The notes beneath the pieces are model-generated. The model saw only the letters and a program-made list of their open reading frames with translations, had not been told where the DNA came from and searched no databases. From assembly GCA_022451445.1 (NCBI GenBank), contig JAKUSY010000170.1:1-6804 (forward strand): DNA of 6,804 nucleotides. The letters run 5' to 3'. Below, one piece after another: positions 1-6,804 of this stretch. The position numbers and the translations under genes are program-made. The stretch comes from Planctomycetota bacterium (GTDB lineage: Bacteria; Planctomycetota; UBA8108). Position 1 is the first letter of the stretch. Every line of letters starts with the position of its first letter.

Positions 1-1426
1 CGCCGGGCTCGAAGAAGGTGACCGCGGTGGATTCTTTATTCGGGCGCCCGATGGTGTCGCCCTCGGGGCCCACGATTTTTTCCCACGCGACGCTGCGCTC
101 CTGCTCACCCCCGTCGCCGTCATCTGAGTCGCTCGCTTCTAGATAGGCGATGGCAAAGCCATCCTTGAGCGGCAGGACGGCGGGTTCCGGGTTGGTCGTG
201 ATCCGGGCGTTCGGCGGATTGTCTGGCGGGTTGACCGGGATCACCCTGTAGATCCGGCCGTTGTGGTCGGCGATGTAGACCTCGCCGTAGCCGTCGAGTC
301 CGAAGCTCGAGATCGCGCGGATGCTGCCGGCGATGCCGCGGTTGAGATCCGCTGTGCGGTTGACCACGTCGCGGGCGACGCCGTTCTGAACCCGCAGGGT
401 CCGGATCCAGTTGGTGCAATAATCAGCGAAAAAATAGACGCCGTGGAGATCGGGCATCAGGCAGCCACGGTAGACGACCCCGCCGGTGAGCGAGCATCCT
501 GAGCCGGCTCCGCTGTGGCGGTATTCGTAGAGCGCCCCGGTGCGCTCGCCAGCCCCGTAGGCCGTGTTCCCGCTATAGCTGTGGTTGCCTTCGCGGACCT
601 TCCACTCGTAGTTCTCGCCGCCGGTGGAGGAGGCGGGCTGAAAGTCGATCTCTTCCCAGGCGTTCTGGCCGACATCACCGATGTAGAGGTCGTGGGTCTC
701 CGGGTCGAAGGAGAAGCGACAGGGATTGCGCAGGCCGATGGCCCAGACCTCGTCGCGAACGGATCCATTGTTGGTGAACGGGTTGCTGGCGGGGATTCCG
801 TAGGGGGCATCCGAGTCGACGTCGATCCGCAGCATCTTGCCGAGCAGCTGCCGGCCGTTCTGGGCCCGGTTGCCCGGATCGCCGCCGCTTCCCCCATCGC
901 CAAAGCCGATGTAGAGGTAGCCGTCCCTGGGGGAGAAGGCGATCTGTCCGGCGTTGTGGTTCGAGTAGGGTTGGCTGACGGTCAGCAGGATCTGCTCGGT
1001 ATTGGAGCTTGCCGAGGTCGCCGAGGTCGCGCGGTAGCGCGCGATCACCGAGGTGCCGCTGGAGTTGGTGTAGTTGACGTAGAGAAATCCGTTCTGCTGG
1101 AAGTCGGGGTGGAAGGCCAGTCCGAGGAGACCGCGCTCTCCGCCTGATCGAACTCGCGAGGTGATGTCGAGGAAAGAGGAGGCGACGAGGCTGTCGTTGG
1201 CGAGGTTGATGATCCGTATGCGTCCGCGCTGCTCGACCACGTAGAGCCGGGAGGGATCGCCGGGAGCGCTCTGGATATCTACCGGCGAGCTGAGTCCCGA
1301 GACGACCAGCTCGGCGGTGATTTCATCGCCCGGAGCCGTTGCGATTCCTTCGCATTCGAAGGCGGGGAGCGTTCTTGAAAGACAAGCCAGGAGGAGAATG
1401 ACAAGCGCCTGTCGGGGGAGCTTCAT
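1..1426 (-). CDS. PQQ-dependent sugar dehydrogenase (glucose/sorbosone dehydrogenase family) with start of a C-terminal PKD/Ig-like domain (3' partial)
   Basis: Likely oxidises a sugar or related alcohol outside the cytoplasm using PQQ. The frame from the ATG at 1426 is open for 475 codons to the window edge. Residues 1-14 form a short signal (K2, R5, then ALVILLLA). C15 follows Leu-Leu-Ala, which could be a lipobox; cleavage after P-A at 21-22 is the alternative. The six-bladed propeller spans about 35-397. Family motifs are SSPVD (46-50), GERGLLGLAFHPDF (96-109), NHNAGQ (156-161), FGDGG (175-179), LRNPCR (232-237), SLTGGVVYRG (312-321) and GEVYIADHNGRIYRV (381-395). By alignment from memory, H157 and R233 match the catalytic His and the PQQ-contacting Arg of soluble glucose dehydrogenase. 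From about 401 a proline-rich linker leads into a PKD/Ig-like segment with a D/G-rich loop (432-440) and STAVTFFEPG. Start choice rests on an AAGGTG ribosome site 8 nt upstream and the signal peptide. PQQ use is inferred from the family. Confidence 0.95.
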   Translation of the reverse strand, partial: MKLPRQALVILLLACLSRTLPAFECEGIATAPGDEITAELVVSGLSSPVDIQSAPGDPSRLYVVEQRGRIRIINLANDSLVASSFLDITSRVRSGGERGLLGLAFHPDFQQNGFLYVNYTNSSGTSVIARYRATSATSASSNTEQILLTVSQPYSNHNAGQIAFSPRDGYLYIGFGDGGSGGDPGNRAQNGRQLLGKMLRIDVDSDAPYGIPASNPFTNNGSVRDEVWAIGLRNPCRFSFDPETHDLYIGDVGQNAWEEIDFQPASSTGGENYEWKVREGNHSYSGNTAYGAGERTGALYEYRHSGAGSGCSLTGGVVYRGCLMPDLHGVYFFADYCTNWIRTLRVQNGVARDVVNRTADLNRGIAGSIRAISSFGLDGYGEVYIADHNGRIYRVIPVNPPDNPPNARITTNPEPAVLPLKDGFAIAYLEASDSDDGDGGEQERSVAWEKIVGPEGDTIGRPNKESTAVTFFEPG

Positions 1427-1434
1427 GACGAATA

Positions 1435-1440
1435 CACCTT
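1435..1440 (-). promoter_or_regulatory. Ribosome binding site of the sugar dehydrogenase gene
   Basis: On the minus strand AAGGTG lies 8 nt before the ATG at 1426. It is one mismatch from AAGGAG. It supports this ATG, and the signal peptide begins directly at it. Confidence 0.6.
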
Positions 1441-1578
1441 TTGTTTCAGATCAGGTTTCCGAGTCAGCGACGCCCCTGGAATGGACGACCTGTCCCCAAT
1501 TACCCGCTGCCCACGATCCCGTTGAAGTTTCCAGAAGGAAAAAGACAGCAGCCAAGCCGATGAATCCGCACTCTTGCC

Positions 1579-1595
1579 GATTCCCGAAGGAAATC
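1579..1595 (-). other. Small intergenic hairpin, not a canonical terminator
   Basis: On the minus strand GATTTCC-TTC-GGGAATC can fold into a 7-bp stem with one G-U pair and a 3-nt loop. No T tract follows (the next bases are GGCAAG), so intrinsic termination is unlikely. It may be chance or a weak RNA structure. Confidence 0.25.
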
Positions 1596-1631
1596 CACGG
1601 CGAAGAATGCTACTGCTGAATCTATGTTAAA

Positions 1632-1664
1632 CCCTGAACCCCCCGGAGACCCCCTAGTTTTCCC
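1632..1664 (-). other. Four-tract G-rich motif (potential G-quadruplex) in the intergenic gap
   Basis: Reading the minus strand there are four G runs: 1664-1662 (3 G), 1654-1650 (5 G), 1644-1639 (6 G) and 1634-1632 (3 G). The loops are 7, 5 and 4 nt, which fits the usual G3+N1-7 rule. The motif begins 38 nt past the stop codon of the large gene and lies about 205 nt ahead of the dehydrogenase start. It is on the coding strand of both genes, so it could form in RNA. It could serve as a 3'-end structure or as part of the next gene's leader; neither is shown. Chance occurrence in GC-rich DNA is possible. Confidence 0.5.
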
Positions 1665-1701
1665 GCTGAATGGCTGAAATACCGCAAACCCGGAGGGATG
1701 G

Positions 1702-4700
1702 CTATTTTGAGGGCGAGGGAGTCAGCGTAACCTTCTTCAGGTCGATGAGGAATTGAGAGATCGGTCCGGCTGAGTGAAACCTTATTCGCTGGGCTCCGCC
1801 CCGCAGGCGGATCTTTCCAAGACTCTCTATCCTGTAGTTGTCCCAGGTCCCGGTGCTCTCGACCTTGAAGTGCAGGCGGCCATCGATGGTGGAGAGCTGC
1901 GCCTGGTTTCCGGCGGTCCCCTGGTCACAGGCCCATTCGATGGCGACCTCGTATTCTCCCTTCCCGGGGATCTCCACCTGCCATACGGCGACGTCGTCTT
2001 CTCCTCTCCACATGCCGAGGTTGCCGTAGCGTTTTTCGAGCTCGAGTGACCTGCCGTAGATTGAGCAGCTGTCGGCGGATAGCAGGAGCCTGCCGGCGGG
2101 GCCGGGCCTGATCTTACGGGGGCTGTTGCCGGGGAATATTTTCGCTTCCGGGTATTGTTCCTGCAGGGCTGCGATGAGGTCGGCGACGGCCTGCGGGTCG
2201 AGGTCTTTTTCAAGACCATCGGGCATCATCGATTTTCCGTTCGACTCGAGCCGCGCCAGGCGGTTGCGCAGGAAGACGGATTTTTTCCCCTCCTTGGCGA
2301 GAATCGTCACGCTGGTGCCGGTCTCCTCGCTGATGATCCCGGTGGTGATCCTTCCATCGTCGGTTACAGCCGTGTACTGGGCGTATTTTCTCTCTACGCT
2401 GAGGTTGGGATCCAGCAGGGCGGCAAGCAGGGCGTCGGTCGATTTATCGACCAGCGCGGCCAGGTTCGGTCCCAGCTGGTATCCGGAGTCAGCCAGCCTG
2501 TGGCAGGGGGTGCAGTATTTCTCGAAGATGGCGAAGCCCCTGGCCGGGTCGGCGGTAAGTTTTTTGATGGCCTGGTACTTCTTGATGACCGCGGCGCGGT
2601 CGGTATTGGCGGCGCCCAGCAGGCTCTTCGATCTCTTTCGCAGGGTTGCGTTCGGGTGGCTGGTGAGTCCCGCTCGTTCGAGCGCGCCGATTTCCCCGGC
2701 AGCGATCAGACCCGAGTCGATGGCATCAAGGAGCGCGGGAAGCCATTCTTCACGCCTGAGAATGATGGTGAGGGTCCTGCCTCGAATCGCCGGCGCCTGC
2801 CTTTTCCATTCCTTCAGCAGGAGGGCCGGCACGCCGGGGTTCCGGAAACGGGCAAGGCTTTCTACCGCGAGCTCCTGGAGGTCGAGGTCATTCCTGATGT
2901 CCAGGAGGTCCGCGAGGAGCTCCAGCGCCTCCCCGGGCGCGCTTCCAAGCAAAGGGCCGCGTCCAAGCAGCCGGACTGCCGCGGCGCGCAGCTCCCCGGT
3001 GGTGCCGGATTCGCGCAGGAGGTCGGCGGCCTTCCCGACCATTTCACCCACGGGTCCGTGCGTCTTCTCCAGCTCCTTCCTGAAGGGGCTGTCTTCTTCC
3101 GCCAGGCTGTCTGCCAGGCCGGCAAGCGCGTCGAATTGCCAGGCCTCGTAGGCTTTTGTCCCGGAAGGCTTCCGGGTGATCTCTTCAAGCACCCTGGCTA
3201 TGGCGCCTAGCTTTCCGAAGGCTGCCGCCAGCGGCAGCAGCTTCGCGCTGAGCGTCCGGGCCGTTTTTTTCTGCTGGGCGGTTCCCTGCAGTCCGGCGAA
3301 TACCACGGCGAGGAGCTCTTCGAGGTTCTTTTCCGCGGAGCTGAGCACGGCCGCGGTGATGTAGCGATCGCCGGCATTGGCCAGGGCGAGCCGCCCGAGA
3401 GCTCTGCCGGCTTCAGGAGAACTCCACTCACCAAGACTGTAGGCCAGCTGGAGCCGCACATGAGCGTCCGGGTCTTTTTCCAGCGACAGAGCGGCCTGCT
3501 GGAGCCCTGCGGCCTCCGCGAGGTAGCCCTCCGAGATGCGAATGGCGTGGCGCCGCACGCCCGGATGTTTATCTCTCAGCGCTGTGAGGAGGGTTCTGAG
3601 CATGAGCTCATCGCCGGCTTCCTTTCGCAGGGCATCGAGGGCGCAGAGGGCCTGGACTCTTCCGGGGGCGCCTTCCGCCTCGGCGCAGAGCCTCGCCAGG
3701 TGGGGGACGGTATTCGCCGGCCGTCCACGGTAGATTTCCTGGTGGGCCATGTCGCGAATCCAGCCATTGGGGCTCGCCAGCGCGGCCGCGAGGCCTTTGG
3801 CATCGTCCTTTTTGAGGGCCTTTAGAGGGGCCAGGGGGCGAGGCTCCTTTGCCACCGGGGCGATCCGGTAGAGTCGCCCCATCCTGTCGCCTCCGCTCAC
3901 GTCGAGTTTTTTGAAATTTCCCTCGTAGAAGTACTGTGGGTGCTCAATGACGCCGCGGTACATGTCGGCAATCCAGAGGCAGCCGTCCGGGCCGGTACGG
4001 ATCATCGTCGGCCGGAACCAGTTGTCGCTGGAGGCGAGGAATTCGGATTCTTCTTCGCCGGGAGCCCTCCTGGAGCCGAAGGTGACCCCTCTCGGCTCGA
4101 GGACGATTCGGTGTACGAGGTTGTGGACGGGCTCGCTGACGAAGGCATTGCCGGTGAAGCCGGGCCCAAGCAGATTGTCCCGGTAGATCGTCAGGCCGCA
4201 GGCCGAGGTGAAACGATTGGCGGTATGCTGATCGTTGAAGCGTGGCAGGAGCCGGCTGCGGGGATAGACCCTGCCCACACTCGGAGCGACGGTCGAGGTG
4301 GTGCCGGCAGCGGCCGAGTGCGGATTTCTCCGGAGGTAGTGGTCCCCCAGGACGAAGTGGAACATTGGGCGTGGGTTTTGGCAGCCGAACCAGTTTCCCC
4401 AGTCATCACGGGTTGTAGAGAACTGGGTCTGGCCGGTGCAGGTGTCCAGGAGCCCCTGGTCCGGGCGGATGCGGAAATCACGTCCGCGGATGCTGGTGGT
4501 CTTCCCGGTGAGCAGGGAGAGGATATTCCCGCCGCTGTCGCCGTTGGCACAGTGGATCCAATTGTCGAGTCCCCAGACGAGGGTGTTCACCCTGTGCTGC
4601 TGGTTGCCGAGGCCGAAGCCCGTGTAGAGCTTCCGGACCTTGTCGCCCCTGCCATCTCCATCGGTGTCCTCGGCGTAGATGATGTCCGGGGCGGTGGTTA

Positions 4701-6804
4701 CCAGGATTCCCTTGCCCCAGGGATGCACCCCGTTGGGAAAGTTCAGGCCCTCGAGGAAGACCACCTTGCCGCCATCGCGGCCATCTCCGGTCTTCCCGTT
4801 GGGATAGTCGATCATCTCGGCCACCCAGAGCTTTCCGTCGATTCCCCAGTCAAAGGCGACGGGATCGCGCACCAGGGGCTCGGCGGCCATCAGCTCGACC
4901 CGCAATCCCGGCCGGGTACTGAGACTCTTCAGGGAGGCTTCAGGGGTCCTGGCCGCGGGGCGCACATCCTTCAGCAGGCCGGTGAAGGAGCGGCGGTCGA
5001 CGAGATTCGGCTTGCCGGAAGTTTTTTCATTCTGTACCCATAGATGGCGGGAATGTACGAAGGCTCCGAGGTTCATGCCCCTGCTGACGAACGGGGGGAT
5101 GGCCCGCGGGTCGTCTTTTTTCGGATCGCGTTTCCCCGACAGGACCCGCCGTGACCAGCCCTTGTCCATCGAGGTGAAGAGATCGAGGGAATAGGCCTTA
5201 TCGTTGGAGAAGACCAGGTCTTCGCGGAGATCTTCGTCTACATCGATGAACCGAAGCCCGGCGTCGTGCCCATGCTCATCGGCTATGATGGCCTCCCCGG
5301 GGAGATTAAAGGGAAGCCTCTTCCAGCTCTTCACATCGGCGTCCCGGCGAAAGACCGCCTGTCGCGAGGGATTCGCGGCGATCAATTCACAGACGCCATC
5401 TCCATCGATATCCCGAAGGCGAACGCCCTGGTCCTCGCCCTCGAGGGCGGTATAGATCGGCTTTCCATCCACCTCGAGACCGCGCAGCAATGTGGGGTCC
5501 TCGCGCCAGGCACCGTTCTCGAAATGCCAGCCGCCTTTCTGCTTCTCACTTCTGCAGATCATGCTGGCACCGCCATCTTTTCTCAGAATTCCAAAGCGTA
5601 CGCCCGCGTCCGTCGTACCGGATTTCTGCGCTCTTGCCAGGATCCTCACCGGCAGGGGGCTCTCCACCCAGCCGCTGCGGGCCGTGGACCACAGCCTCGT
5701 CTTTCGCATCTGCTCATTGCCGATCACGACATCCATGAATCCATCGTTGTCGAGATCGAGAAGCCTGATTCCTCCACCCCTTCCATCTTTCCCCCGGAGT
5801 GTCTGGCCACTCAGCAGGTTCACCCGGATCTTCTCAGCCGCCTCATCAAAGTTGAGGAACCTGACCTTCCCGGCGTAGCCGTCTACGGCGTGATCGATCA
5901 GCTCGACGAGCTGGGTGTTCCTGATCCAGCCGTGGGGATGGAAGATCAGGCTGAGGACGCCTTTTTTCTTCGCGTAGATATCCAGCGCCGCCTTCAGATC
6001 GTTCACTGTCACGGGGTTGTTGACCCCGTGGAGCTTCTTAGCCTGCCAGTCGCTCGGCACGGCGCAGGGGAACTGCCAGCAGAGCTTTCCTATGACGTAG
6101 GGATAGGGGTAGTTCTCGATGGTGTTGACGTAGGATTCGAAGGGAACGTATTTGCGGAATTTTTCGCGGCCATCTCCATCGACGAGGAGCTGCCTGGCGA
6201 GCTCGGGATCAGCCGCCGTTGGAATGTTGCAGATCGACGAATCGATGGTCAGGAAGTTACCTCCGGGAGTTACCCGGTTGAAAATTTCGGCGAAGAACCT
6301 GGGGCTGGGCGTGTTCAGAGAATCCATGCAGGGCATCCGGAAGGCGACGGGGAGGTTGCCCTCGACCTTTGTCAGGAGATCCACGCACCGATCGAAGGTG
6401 GATTTCGCCCTGGGGAAATCATTGCCGCTCAGCAGCGGGCAGGGATGGTCGATGGTGTGAGTCTCCAGGCTGAGCCCCTCGGAGAGCCAGGTCTGCAGAT
6501 GCGGCTCCCCGGGAGGGATGGAGTTGGTCATGATGCTCAGCGGCGCGCGGCCATCGATCTTCTTCAACCGCTCAAGGATCGGCCGCAGGTAGTTTTCATA
6601 ATGGCCGACATCCCGCATATCGTCGATGGAGAGAATCACGGCGAGCTCAACGTCCTCTTCGCCAAACCACTGCGGGGTCGTCAGCCTTGGAAAGTCGCGG
6701 GAGACGTAGTAGGGGGCGCTCTCATCTAGGTAGGCGAGTCGGTTTCCCTCCCCTGCGGGGCAGATGGAGGTGATGCAGGCAATCCAGGCGGCCACGACGG
6801 CTTT
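1702..6804 (-). CDS. Multidomain exported protein: NodB-type deacetylase, FG-GAP repeats, PVC-type dehydrogenase propeller, HEAT repeats, CxxCH cytochrome domain, C-terminal carbohydrate-binding-like domain (5' partial)
   Basis: Probably a periplasmic or surface enzyme acting on carbohydrate; the substrate is unknown. Residues are numbered from the GTG at 6795. The frame stays open to 6804 (Lys-Ala-Val precede), so the real start is probably upstream. Residues 1-16 are hydrophobic, like a signal peptide. About 45-325: NodB-like deacetylase with S-I-D58-D59, H113-TID-H117, RMPC (153-156) and a late HPHGW (286-290). About 335-595: four FG-GAP/VCBS-like repeats about 57 residues apart, with DxDxDG-type loops at 347, 462 and 518. 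About 620-980: TIGR02604-like propeller with APDIIYAEDTDGDG, GNQQHRVN and DNWFRP. About 985-1400: HEAT-like helices. About 1415-1550: TIGR02603-like heme domain, C1428-TPC-H1432, with M1523/M1524 as probable distal ligand. About 1565-1693: beta-rich domain resembling a CBM6/35-type fold. The TAG stop is at 1704-1702. No frameshift is visible. The fold assignments are by pattern; the C-terminal one is the least certain. Confidence 0.96.
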   Translation of the reverse strand, partial: KAVVAAWIACITSICPAGEGNRLAYLDESAPYYVSRDFPRLTTPQWFGEEDVELAVILSIDDMRDVGHYENYLRPILERLKKIDGRAPLSIMTNSIPPGEPHLQTWLSEGLSLETHTIDHPCPLLSGNDFPRAKSTFDRCVDLLTKVEGNLPVAFRMPCMDSLNTPSPRFFAEIFNRVTPGGNFLTIDSSICNIPTAADPELARQLLVDGDGREKFRKYVPFESYVNTIENYPYPYVIGKLCWQFPCAVPSDWQAKKLHGVNNPVTVNDLKAALDIYAKKKGVLSLIFHPHGWIRNTQLVELIDHAVDGYAGKVRFLNFDEAAEKIRVNLLSGQTLRGKDGRGGGIRLLDLDNDGFMDVVIGNEQMRKTRLWSTARSGWVESPLPVRILARAQKSGTTDAGVRFGILRKDGGASMICRSEKQKGGWHFENGAWREDPTLLRGLEVDGKPIYTALEGEDQGVRLRDIDGDGVCELIAANPSRQAVFRRDADVKSWKRLPFNLPGEAIIADEHGHDAGLRFIDVDEDLREDLVFSNDKAYSLDLFTSMDKGWSRRVLSGKRDPKKDDPRAIPPFVSRGMNLGAFVHSRHLWVQNEKTSGKPNLVDRRSFTGLLKDVRPAARTPEASLKSLSTRPGLRVELMAAEPLVRDPVAFDWGIDGKLWVAEMIDYPNGKTGDGRDGGKVVFLEGLNFPNGVHPWGKGILVTTAPDIIYAEDTDGDGRGDKVRKLYTGFGLGNQQHRVNTLVWGLDNWIHCANGDSGGNILSLLTGKTTSIRGRDFRIRPDQGLLDTCTGQTQFSTTRDDWGNWFGCQNPRPMFHFVLGDHYLRRNPHSAAAGTTSTVAPSVGRVYPRSRLLPRFNDQHTANRFTSACGLTIYRDNLLGPGFTGNAFVSEPVHNLVHRIVLEPRGVTFGSRRAPGEEESEFLASSDNWFRPTMIRTGPDGCLWIADMYRGVIEHPQYFYEGNFKKLDVSGGDRMGRLYRIAPVAKEPRPLAPLKALKKDDAKGLAAALASPNGWIRDMAHQEIYRGRPANTVPHLARLCAEAEGAPGRVQALCALDALRKEAGDELMLRTLLTALRDKHPGVRRHAIRISEGYLAEAAGLQQAALSLEKDPDAHVRLQLAYSLGEWSSPEAGRALGRLALANAGDRYITAAVLSSAEKNLEELLAVVFAGLQGTAQQKKTARTLSAKLLPLAAAFGKLGAIARVLEEITRKPSGTKAYEAWQFDALAGLADSLAEEDSPFRKELEKTHGPVGEMVGKAADLLRESGTTGELRAAAVRLLGRGPLLGSAPGEALELLADLLDIRNDLDLQELAVESLARFRNPGVPALLLKEWKRQAPAIRGRTLTIILRREEWLPALLDAIDSGLIAAGEIGALERAGLTSHPNATLRKRSKSLLGAANTDRAAVIKKYQAIKKLTADPARGFAIFEKYCTPCHRLADSGYQLGPNLAALVDKSTDALLAALLDPNLSVERKYAQYTAVTDDGRITTGIISEETGTSVTILAKEGKKSVFLRNRLARLESNGKSMMPDGLEKDLDPQAVADLIAALQEQYPEAKIFPGNSPRKIRPGPAGRLLLSADSCSIYGRSLELEKRYGNLGMWRGEDDVAVWQVEIPGKGEYEVAIEWACDQGTAGNQAQLSTIDGRLHFKVESTGTWDNYRIESLGKIRLRGGAQRIRFHSAGPISQFLIDLKKVTLTPSPSK

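Larger units (their letters stand above)
1427..1701. other. Intergenic gap between the two genes (275 bp)
   Basis: No convincing gene is present on either strand. Contents seen: three copies of TTCAGC on the minus strand (1678-1673, 1670-1665, 1620-1615), the G-rich motif, a small hairpin, an AT-richer patch around 1617-1632, and a second weak stem GGAC/GTCC at 1483-1495 on the plus strand. No clear -35/-10 pair and no classical terminator could be recognised. The length and structures suggest that the dehydrogenase gene may have its own promoter here, but this is inference. Confidence 0.55.

Noticed and set aside
120..903. Minus-strand open frames at 120-419 and 457-903
   Set aside because: Out of frame with the dehydrogenase, low-complexity Arg/Pro/Ser-rich products; the real frame runs from 1426 through the window edge.
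1013..1030. Perfect 9-bp tandem duplication coding Ala-Thr-Ser twice (residues 133-138)
   Set aside because: A single short duplication in a loop between blades; common and not informative.
263..1147. Plus-strand open frames at 263-502 and 515-1147
   Set aside because: Codon-aligned antisense shadows of the sugar dehydrogenase, whose minus-strand frame is continuous and full of family motifs.
1579..1595. Intrinsic terminator at the intergenic hairpin
   Set aside because: The stem is short, contains a G-U pair and has no following T tract.
1443..1613. Minus-strand frame in the gap ending at a TGA near 1443, with a short hydrophobic stretch
   Set aside because: No ATG start in the open stretch after an upstream TAG, and the product resembles nothing I can place; treated as non-coding.
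1317..1619. Plus-strand 100-codon frame across the gap
   Set aside because: Overlaps the dehydrogenase signal-peptide region in antisense, has no recognisable domain and no convincing ribosome site.
2155..6729. Long plus-strand open frames at 5266-6729 (487 codons), 3940-5043 (367) and 2155-3210 (351)
   Set aside because: All are exactly codon-aligned antisense to the large gene. They stay open because TTA, CTA and TCA codons are rare in this GC-rich gene. The translations show no recognisable domain, while the minus strand carries clear family motifs.
6786..6804. GTG at 6795 as the true start of the large gene
   Set aside because: The frame remains open to the window edge, with a Lys codon at 6804-6802 that would suit a signal-peptide n-region, so an upstream start is more likely.

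Overview
The window looks like a fragment of a GC-rich genome from the PVC superphylum (Planctomycetes/Verrucomicrobia and relatives). The main reason is the 5.1-kb gene. It carries the 'Pirellula/Verrucomicrobium type' dehydrogenase propeller (TIGR02604-like) and the matching CxxCH heme domain (TIGR02603-like), a combination typical of that group. Family names come from recognised sequence patterns, not from a search.

There are two genes, both read on the minus strand and both cut by a window edge. From right to left: (1) 6804-1702, a giant exported protein of at least 1,700 residues. It combines a NodB-type polysaccharide-deacetylase domain, FG-GAP/VCBS-like repeats, a PVC-type dehydrogenase propeller, HEAT-like helical repeats, a mono-heme cytochrome c domain and a C-terminal carbohydrate-binding-like beta domain. 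Its true start lies just outside the window. (2) 1701-1427, a 275-bp non-coding gap with a four-tract G-rich motif, a small hairpin and the Shine-Dalgarno of the next gene. (3) 1426-1, an exported glucose/sorbosone-dehydrogenase-type (PQQ) propeller protein, intact for 475 codons, entering a PKD/Ig-like domain as it leaves the window.

Both products appear to be secreted or cell-surface propeller dehydrogenases, one with its own heme as electron acceptor. A plausible joint theme is extracytoplasmic handling of carbohydrate: deacetylation, binding and oxidation, with electrons passed to cytochrome. The substrates cannot be read from the sequence, and the 275-bp gap argues against assuming one operon. 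No RNA gene, transposase, CRISPR array or phage gene was seen. The most notable points are the multi-domain fusion, an apparent in-frame loss of about 16 residues in the dehydrogenase domain, and the G-quadruplex motif between the genes.
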